From the NCBI GenBank assembly GCA_964650465.1, contig CAZYTA010000053.1, positions 1-17,358 of the forward strand: a stretch of 17,358 nt of DNA, written 5' to 3'. Under the pieces are notes generated by a model. It was given only the letters and a program-made list of their open reading frames with translations. It was not told the DNA's origin and did not search any database. The stretch's first letter is position 1; each line of letters starts with the position of its first letter. Shown one piece after another: positions 12,723 to 17,358 of the stretch. Origin of the DNA: RGIG6353 sp964650465 (GTDB lineage: Bacteria; Bacillota; Clostridia; Oscillospirales; SIG627). A program made the position numbers and the translations under genes.

Positions 12723-14777
12723 ATGAAAAAAATCTTTTATTCGGATATAACAAAATTTATAGCGGTTCTGCTTTTTATAGCAGTATTTGTTTTAGGTATA
12801 CTGACATTGTGCGAAGGATATATAAACATAACCAAAGAAGATGATATCATTTTTGCTTTCGAAGAAAATTATAAAGAAATGAAGCATATGAAAAATGTTC
12901 TTTACTCACCTCAGGCAGAGATTGTCAGTGCTTATATCGAATTCAACAACCAAGAAGGAGAAAAAAATTCTGATATTGGTTATTTTATTCGGAAAAATCT
13001 TGACACTTCATATTTTTGCGATAAAACGGATTATTACATAAATATAAACGGAAATGTCTTTACCAATACTCAGGCTGATATAAATGAGCTTATGTCAAAG
13101 GAGTACTATCTATATAGTACAAGAGATGAAAGCGGTATTGTTACGATTGAATCGAGCCAAGATATCCGCAGTGTTCACAGCTTCTATTATATGGAAGAGT
13201 TTGAAACATACTGTGCAGAAGGAGACAGTATAATTATCTGCACAGCAGTTAAAGATTCTTATGCTGAAGAATGTAAAGTGATTTGGAAAAATCAGGCAGA
13301 TACTATATACGACATTCTTATATATGTCTTGGCTTTTCTTATATCCGATATTTTAATTTTGCTATATCTTTTTTGTGTATGCGGAAGAAAACATGACGGC
13401 GAATATGTAAAAGTCTGGATGGACAATATATGGCTGGAAATACACATCATAATTGCAGGAACGGGAATAACAGGCGCAGTTGCCCTTGGTATGATGTTGC
13501 TTGAACAGCACTATTATATGGGATTTTCATCAAATGTATTGATATCAGCTATGGCAATCCTGTCGGCAATCGTCAGTGCTTTATTTATCACTGCACTTTT
13601 ATCTGTGGTTCGTAACATAAAGCACGGGAACTTTGCTGAATCCAGTATAATTTTTAAAATTGCACGCTGGATATTCAAAAGTATATTTAAGCTTTTTGTA
13701 TGGTCGGCAAAAAAAGTTATTGCTCTTATAAAGCTGATATTGAAAACCATTGGCGGATTAGCAAGGACAATGGCAAAGGCATTTACTTCCAAGACCAATG
13801 TAGTTCTGATAACAATGCTTCTGTTGTACACAGCGGCAATTACATTTCTCGGAATCGGAGCAATCATGACGCCCTTTTGGATTTTTGTTGCAATACTTTT
13901 ATTCATTTTTGCTTGTTTTGTTGTTGTTTTTCGCTCCAAGGACCTTGACAGTATAAAAAAAGGAGCCGCAATGGTGCGCAACGGTAATTTGACATACAAA
14001 ATTCCTCAACCCCATAGCGAGGATCTTAGGAGTCTTGCCGGTAATATAAACGGTATTGCAAATGTCCTTGATGAATCATTGACCACAAAGCTGAAGGCAG
14101 AAAGGCTTAAGACTGATCTTATAACAAATGTATCACACGATTTGAAGACCCCTTTAACATCAATAATCAGCTACACGGAGCTGCTGTCAAACGTAGAGTC
14201 GCTGCCCGAAGAAGCCAATGATTATATCAGAATAATTGCTGATAAAAGCCAACGCTTGAAAAATTTGACTCAAGACCTCTTTGATATATCAAAAGCTCAA
14301 AGCGGAAACGAAAATATTACAATGGAAAAAATAGATGTGTCAGTTTTAGTAAATCAAACATTGGGTGAATATGACAGTGAAATTCAAAAATCAGGACTGA
14401 CCTTCTGTGTTTCTTTAGACAAGGATCTATTTATTATGGCTGATGGCAGGAAAATGTCAAGAGCGGTCAGCAATCTCATAAGCAATATTCTTAAGTACTC
14501 AATGAAAAGTACAAGAGTTTTTATTTCATCACATGAAATTGAAGGGGAAGCAGTAATAGAATTTAAGAATATAGCCTCGTATCCTATTGAATTTGACAAC
14601 AAAGAAATTATGGGAAGATTTGTCCGTGGAGATAGTTCCAGAACAACTGAGGGTAATGGCTTGGGACTGGCTATTGTTAAAAGCTATACAGAGCTTTGCG
14701 GCGGAAGCTTTGACATAAATACCGATGGTGATATGTTTAAGGCTATAATAAAATTCAATAAATATCACATAATATGA
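12723..14777 (+). CDS. Six-TM sensor histidine kinase
   Basis: This is the 684-aa partner kinase of the preceding regulator. TM1 is at about 11-31, then an extracytoplasmic domain of about 165 residues with no family I recognise. Hydrophobic segments follow at about 197-222, 242-262 and 273-298, then a basic amphipathic stretch (about 300-350) and two more segments (about 356-402). A HAMP-like linker (403-455) leads to the phosphoacceptor H472 in NVSHDLKTPLTSIISYTELL. The ATPase domain shows an N-box NLISNILKYS and a G-box GNGLGLAIVKSY. The membrane-rich middle is unusual for a two-TM EnvZ-type kinase and suggests sensing within or at the membrane. AAGGAG precedes the ATG, and the TGA overlaps an ATG at 14774. 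Confidence 0.92.
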   Translation: MKKIFYSDITKFIAVLLFIAVFVLGILTLCEGYINITKEDDIIFAFEENYKEMKHMKNVLYSPQAEIVSAYIEFNNQEGEKNSDIGYFIRKNLDTSYFCDKTDYYININGNVFTNTQADINELMSKEYYLYSTRDESGIVTIESSQDIRSVHSFYYMEEFETYCAEGDSIIICTAVKDSYAEECKVIWKNQADTIYDILIYVLAFLISDILILLYLFCVCGRKHDGEYVKVWMDNIWLEIHIIIAGTGITGAVALGMMLLEQHYYMGFSSNVLISAMAILSAIVSALFITALLSVVRNIKHGNFAESSIIFKIARWIFKSIFKLFVWSAKKVIALIKLILKTIGGLARTMAKAFTSKTNVVLITMLLLYTAAITFLGIGAIMTPFWIFVAILLFIFACFVVVFRSKDLDSIKKGAAMVRNGNLTYKIPQPHSEDLRSLAGNINGIANVLDESLTTKLKAERLKTDLITNVSHDLKTPLTSIISYTELLSNVESLPEEANDYIRIIADKSQRLKNLTQDLFDISKAQSGNENITMEKIDVSVLVNQTLGEYDSEIQKSGLTFCVSLDKDLFIMADGRKMSRAVSNLISNILKYSMKSTRVFISSHEIEGEAVIEFKNIASYPIEFDNKEIMGRFVRGDSSRTTEGNGLGLAIVKSYTELCGGSFDINTDGDMFKAIIKFNKYHII

Positions 14778-14791
14778 CCGAGGTGATATTT

Positions 14792-14965
14792 ATGGCAAAG
14801 CAGGGGATGAAACGCCCTGATTACACTCATTTGCATCCCAAAAATGATGTTCCTCCCGTGCAGGAATTACAAGGAAAGGCAAAACACACAAAAGCAAAGG
14901 CAAACGATATTATCGGCAATACAGAGTCACCCTCTCAGAAGACATTTCACAGAGGACATAATTGA
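14792..14965 (+). CDS. Small basic hydrophilic protein of unknown function
   Basis: This 57-aa protein begins MAKQGMKRPDYTHLHPKNDV and is rich in Lys, His, Pro and Gln, with KAKHTKAKAND in the middle. There is no signal peptide, membrane segment or metal-binding cysteine. Two starts are possible: the ATG at 14774, which overlaps the kinase TGA (ATGA), and the ATG at 14792, which has GAGGTG 6 nt upstream; the latter is preferred. Its close tie to the kinase gene suggests co-transcription and perhaps an accessory role, but no function can be assigned. It looks coding because of the good ribosome site, the operon position and the hairpin just after its stop. Confidence 0.65.
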   Translation: MAKQGMKRPDYTHLHPKNDVPPVQELQGKAKHTKAKANDIIGNTESPSQKTFHRGHN

Positions 14966-14979
14966 AAAATTTTCACTCT

Positions 14980-15013
14980 CAGGCGTGATACTAAAATAAT
15001 GGTATCACGCCTG
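14980..15013 (+). terminator. Perfect 12-bp hairpin after the two-component operon
   Basis: CAGGCGTGATAC (14980-14991) and GTATCACGCCTG (15002-15013) pair perfectly around a 10-nt AT-rich loop. Only TTCGTC follows directly, with a run of seven T residues starting 17 nt later, so classic intrinsic termination may be inefficient. It could also stabilise the 3' end of the mRNA. It sits 15 bp after the small-protein stop. Confidence 0.55.
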
Positions 15014-15046
15014 TTCGTCTATGGCTAAGTTTTTTTGCTTCGTCAA

Positions 15047-15074
15047 TTGACAAACAGGAAACTTGTGATATAAT
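15047..15074 (+). promoter_or_regulatory. Consensus sigma-A promoter with extended -10
   Basis: TTGACA (15047-15052) and TATAAT (15069-15074) are both perfect, separated by 16 bp, and TGA at 15066-15068 forms an extended -10 (TGnTATAAT). It is the strongest promoter in the window and should drive YgjV-nagA-fucU constitutively unless repressed. The leader is about 45 nt with GCGGAG before the ATG at 15126. Confidence 0.85.
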
Positions 15075-15125
15075 GTAGATGTTATAAACTTGTATCAATG
15101 TTTTCTTTATTTAAGCGGAGACAAA

Positions 15126-15674
15126 ATGAAAACAATAGCATTTTTTGTGGGACTACTTGCTGTAACTCTTTACTTTGTCGGATATCTTCAAAAGAGCAGA
15201 AGCAGCATTATAGTTATAAATGCAACGTCAAGGTTGCTTTACATAATTCAGTATATACTTCTCGGTGCTTTTGAGGGAGCTGTGCTTGATATAGCAGGTA
15301 TTATTTCTTCTTTGTTAGCTAAGAAAAAAGATACTCGGCTTATTAAAAAGCACTTAAGACTTACTGTCATCTGTGTGAATATTCTCATTGTTATAATGGG
15401 ACTGTTTTTATATGAGAATATTTTCAGCATACTTCCGATAATAGGGGTACTCTTTCACACGGGTGCATTCTGGATGGACAATGAAAAGAGAATAAGACAG
15501 GTCTCTTTCCTTGGCTCACCGTTCTGGCTTATATACAATTTTGTAAGCGGGGCTTACGGCTCTTGTATCGGCGATATTCTTTCTATGATATCGCTTGGCA
15601 TTTCAATGATAAGGTATGATTTGATGCCCAAGAATAATAATAACAAATCAGGAGAACGAAATGGTACTTGCTAA
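15126..15674 (+). CDS. YgjV-family inner membrane protein
   Basis: This 182-aa integral membrane protein has about five to six hydrophobic segments, starting with TIAFFVGLLAVTLYFVGYLQ. The layout resembles the YgjV family (Imp-YgjV) of small inner-membrane proteins: an early QKSR turn, a positively charged KKKDTR-type loop after the third segment, and a late AYGSCIGDILSMISLGISM helix. The function of the family is unknown. GGAG before the ATG at 15126 sets the start; the 12 codons upstream have no ribosome site. Its stop overlaps the nagA start by 14 bp, so the two are translated together. A role linked to amino-sugar uptake is tempting, but YgjV is not a known transporter. Confidence 0.75.
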   Translation: MKTIAFFVGLLAVTLYFVGYLQKSRSSIIVINATSRLLYIIQYILLGAFEGAVLDIAGIISSLLAKKKDTRLIKKHLRLTVICVNILIVIMGLFLYENIFSILPIIGVLFHTGAFWMDNEKRIRQVSFLGSPFWLIYNFVSGAYGSCIGDILSMISLGISMIRYDLMPKNNNNKSGERNGTC

Positions 15675-16803
15675 TGGTAGGGTAATTGATGAAAACTTTA
15701 GTCTGATTGATGCTGATGTCAGAATTGAAAACGGAAGAATTACTGAAATAGGGACATCTTTGCATGACTCGGAGATTATGGATATCACCGGTAAATATTT
15801 GCTTCCCGGTTTTATCGATACACATATTCACGGTGCGTGCGGAGTACGTATCAGTGACAGCACAGAAAATCTGAACAAAATGACAGAGTTTGAAGCAACG
15901 CAGGGAGTTACTTCTTTTGCCGTGACTACTGCATCGTCCGAATATGTGGACCTGTTAAGACAGCTGAGAGTAACCAACGAAGCAGCAACACGTTGTTGCG
16001 GTGCAAAGATAATGGGTATTCATGCAGAGGGACCTTTTATCAGCCGTAAATACAAGGGAGCGATGACAGAGAAGAATATTATTTCTCCCGATATAAAAAA
16101 GCTTGATGAGATGATTGAAGCAAGCGGTAACACCTTGCGTATTCTTACTGTAGCTCCCGAGCTCGAAAACTCGGTTGAGGTTATAAAATATGCATCTCGC
16201 AATGGAATAGTGGTTTCCATGGGGCATACAGATGCGGACTATGACACTGCAATGAGAGCAATTGAAGCGGGGGCATCACGCATGACTCACACCTTTAATG
16301 CATCACGTCCAATCAATCACAGAGAGCCGGGTGTTCTTGTAGCCGCTCTTACTTCCGATGTTGTGACATGCGAGATGATATGTGACTACGTTCATCTTCA
16401 TCCTGCAACAATCAATATGATATATAAGCTTAAGGGCGCGGATAAAATTGCAATGATCAGCGACTCGGGACATGCGGCAGGCTTGAATGTTACAGAGTTT
16501 GAGGTTGACGGTGTAATGCGTTATGTTAAAGACGGTGTTGTTCGACTTGAGAACGGTACTATAGCAGGAAGCGCCAAAACACTTTATGACGGTGTAAAAA
16601 ATTTGATTACAAGCGGTGTTCCTATAGAGGATGTATCCAAAATGTCATCATTGGTACCTGCAAGGTCTTTAAAGATAGATAATGAAACAGGTAGCATCAA
16701 AAACGGAAAGCTTGCAGACCTTGTTGTGCTTGATGAAAATTATGACATCGAATATACTTTCGTAAACGGCGAATGTGCTTACAAAAAACTATTCAGCAAA
16801 TAA
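15661..16803 (+). CDS. nagA: N-acetylglucosamine-6-phosphate deacetylase
   Basis: This 380-aa NagA deacetylates GlcNAc-6-P to GlcN-6-P, the substrate of NagB at 6823. Conserved elements are in order: GFIDTHIHGACG (H55, H57), HAEGPFISRKYKGAM (E123), SMGHTDADY (H189), THTFNASRPINHREPG (H210, with the substrate-contact HREPG region), the VHLHP loop, and the catalytic D268 in ISDSGH. Small differences from the usual are ASRP for AMSP and CDYVHLHP for ADGVHVHP, within family variation. AGGAGA before the ATG and the 14-bp overlap with YgjV fix the start. It is a far more typical NagA than the copy at 8909 and lies in a separate operon. Confidence 0.92.
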   Translation: MVLANGRVIDENFSLIDADVRIENGRITEIGTSLHDSEIMDITGKYLLPGFIDTHIHGACGVRISDSTENLNKMTEFEATQGVTSFAVTTASSEYVDLLRQLRVTNEAATRCCGAKIMGIHAEGPFISRKYKGAMTEKNIISPDIKKLDEMIEASGNTLRILTVAPELENSVEVIKYASRNGIVVSMGHTDADYDTAMRAIEAGASRMTHTFNASRPINHREPGVLVAALTSDVVTCEMICDYVHLHPATINMIYKLKGADKIAMISDSGHAAGLNVTEFEVDGVMRYVKDGVVRLENGTIAGSAKTLYDGVKNLITSGVPIEDVSKMSSLVPARSLKIDNETGSIKNGKLADLVVLDENYDIEYTFVNGECAYKKLFSK

Positions 16804-16830
16804 AATTATTGATTATAAAGGAGAATAAAA

Positions 16831-17271
16831 ATGCTTAAAGGAATTCCCTCAATTATTTCACCGGAGCTTTTAAAGGTGCTTTGCGAAATGGGACACAGCG
16901 ACACTATAGTTATAGCTGACGGTAACTTTCCTGCAGAATCTGTCGGAAAGAATGCGATTGTTATCCGTGCTGACGGTCACGGAGTCCCTGAACTGCTTGA
17001 TGCAATCCTTAAATTGTTTCCCCTTGATACTCATGTTAATAAGCCGGTATCACTTATGCAGGTTACACCGGGAGAAGATGTAAAGACACCGATTTGGGAT
17101 ACTTACAAGCAAATTGTTGCAAAAACCGATTCAAGAGGCGCAGATGCTTTTCAGGAGGTTGAGCGCTTTGAGTTTTATGAGGTTGCAAAGAAGGCATACG
17201 CGGTTATTGCCACGGGAGAAACAGCCCTTTATGCAAACATAATGCTTCAAAAGGGTGTTGTAGTAGAATAG
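16831..17271 (+). CDS. fucU: RbsD/FucU-family sugar mutarotase, probably L-fucose mutarotase
   Basis: This 146-aa protein matches the FucU branch of the RbsD/FucU pyranase/mutarotase family. ISPELLKVLCEMGHSDTIVI carries the catalytic-type H22, followed by ADGNFPAESVG (29-39, with D30) and IRADGHGVPELLDAIL. The C-terminal FYEVAKKAYAVIATGETALY is typical. FucU speeds interconversion of alpha and beta anomers of L-fucose, while RbsD acts on ribose; length and motifs favour FucU. GGAG about 8 nt upstream supports the start; the gene lies 27 bp after nagA and is followed directly by a strong terminator. Pairing with nagA points to use of fucosylated, GlcNAc-containing glycans, though no fucose isomerase, kinase or aldolase is in the window. 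Confidence 0.85.
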   Translation: MLKGIPSIISPELLKVLCEMGHSDTIVIADGNFPAESVGKNAIVIRADGHGVPELLDAILKLFPLDTHVNKPVSLMQVTPGEDVKTPIWDTYKQIVAKTDSRGADAFQEVERFEFYEVAKKAYAVIATGETALYANIMLQKGVVVE

Positions 17272-17276
17272 TGTTG

Positions 17277-17311
17277 AAAAAGCTCGCAGAGATATCTCTG
17301 CGAGCTTTTTT
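17277..17311 (+). terminator. Strong intrinsic terminator after fucU
   Basis: A perfect palindrome (17277-17310) pairs AAGCTCGCAGAG with CTCTGCGAGCTT around ATAT, preceded by a run of A and followed by six T residues (17306-17311). The A run lets it work in both directions. It ends the YgjV-nagA-fucU operon, 5 bp after the fucU stop. Confidence 0.92.
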
Positions 17312-17358
17312 ATTTACTAGGAAATTGCATAAAAAGTTGCAAAGATAAAAAATACGTG

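Noticed and set aside
13514..13999. 161-codon minus-strand open frame inside the kinase gene
   Set aside because: It lies opposite the membrane segments, where hydrophobic codons on one strand yield open frames on the other. There is no start context or operon logic.
14980..15013. Considered as one end of an insertion element
   Set aside because: The perfect hairpin has no partner copy, no target-site duplication and no transposase nearby. A transcript-end hairpin explains it.

Overview
The window looks like chromosomal DNA of a low-to-moderate GC Firmicute, most likely a gut-type member of the Clostridia (Oscillospirales/Ruminococcaceae or a relative). The basis is AT-rich intergenic DNA, strong GGAGG-type ribosome binding sites, sigma-A promoters (TTGACA/TATAAT), tightly packed operons and enzyme families common in anaerobic gut Firmicutes. 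No mobile element, phage gene, CRISPR array, rRNA or complete tRNA is visible. The taxonomic placement is inference, not a match.

Layout. (1) 1-184: the 3' part of a possible structured plus-strand RNA and a strong hairpin next to the convergent flavoprotein stop. (2) 185-4117, minus strand: a tight three-gene redox operon of an Old Yellow Enzyme/dienoyl-CoA-reductase-type flavoenzyme with a 4Fe-4S site, a short-chain dehydrogenase and a fumarate-reductase-like FAD protein. (3) 4118-4253: a divergent promoter region with a 9-bp inverted repeat. (4) 4254-6687, plus strand: an AraC-family regulator followed 13 bp later by an unusual fusion of a carbon-nitrogen hydrolase with a glycerophosphodiester phosphodiesterase. 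(5) 6725-11034: a promoter with tandem TTATCGAT sites, then canonical nagB, a neutral-ceramidase-fold hydrolase, a divergent NagA-like amidohydrolase (ATGA overlap) and a divergent NagB-like protein. (6) 11035-11873: a structured spacer and a class-I glutamine-amidotransferase-like (peptidase C26) hydrolase, then a terminator. (7) 12030-14965: an OmpR-type response regulator, a six-TM histidine kinase and a 57-aa basic protein. (8) 15126-17271: a consensus promoter, a YgjV-type membrane protein, a canonical nagA and a FucU/RbsD-type mutarotase, closed by a strong terminator at 17277-17311.

How the parts may work together. Canonical NagA and NagB together convert GlcNAc-6-P to fructose-6-P, and FucU would interconvert fucose anomers, so part of the window fits use of host or fungal/bacterial amino-sugar glycans. 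The middle operon adds a second, divergent NagA/NagB pair, a ceramidase-fold enzyme without a signal peptide and a gamma-glutamyl-type amidohydrolase. Beside it lies the amidase-phosphodiesterase fusion. Together they suggest cytosolic breakdown of an N-acylated, possibly phosphodiester-linked amino-sugar or amine compound whose identity cannot be read from the sequence. The left redox operon has the same three enzyme classes as the equol (daidzein to equol) gene set and resembles parts of the bile-acid dehydroxylation set, so it may reduce an enone-type small molecule. No transporter is encoded in the window, so any substrate must enter by systems encoded elsewhere.
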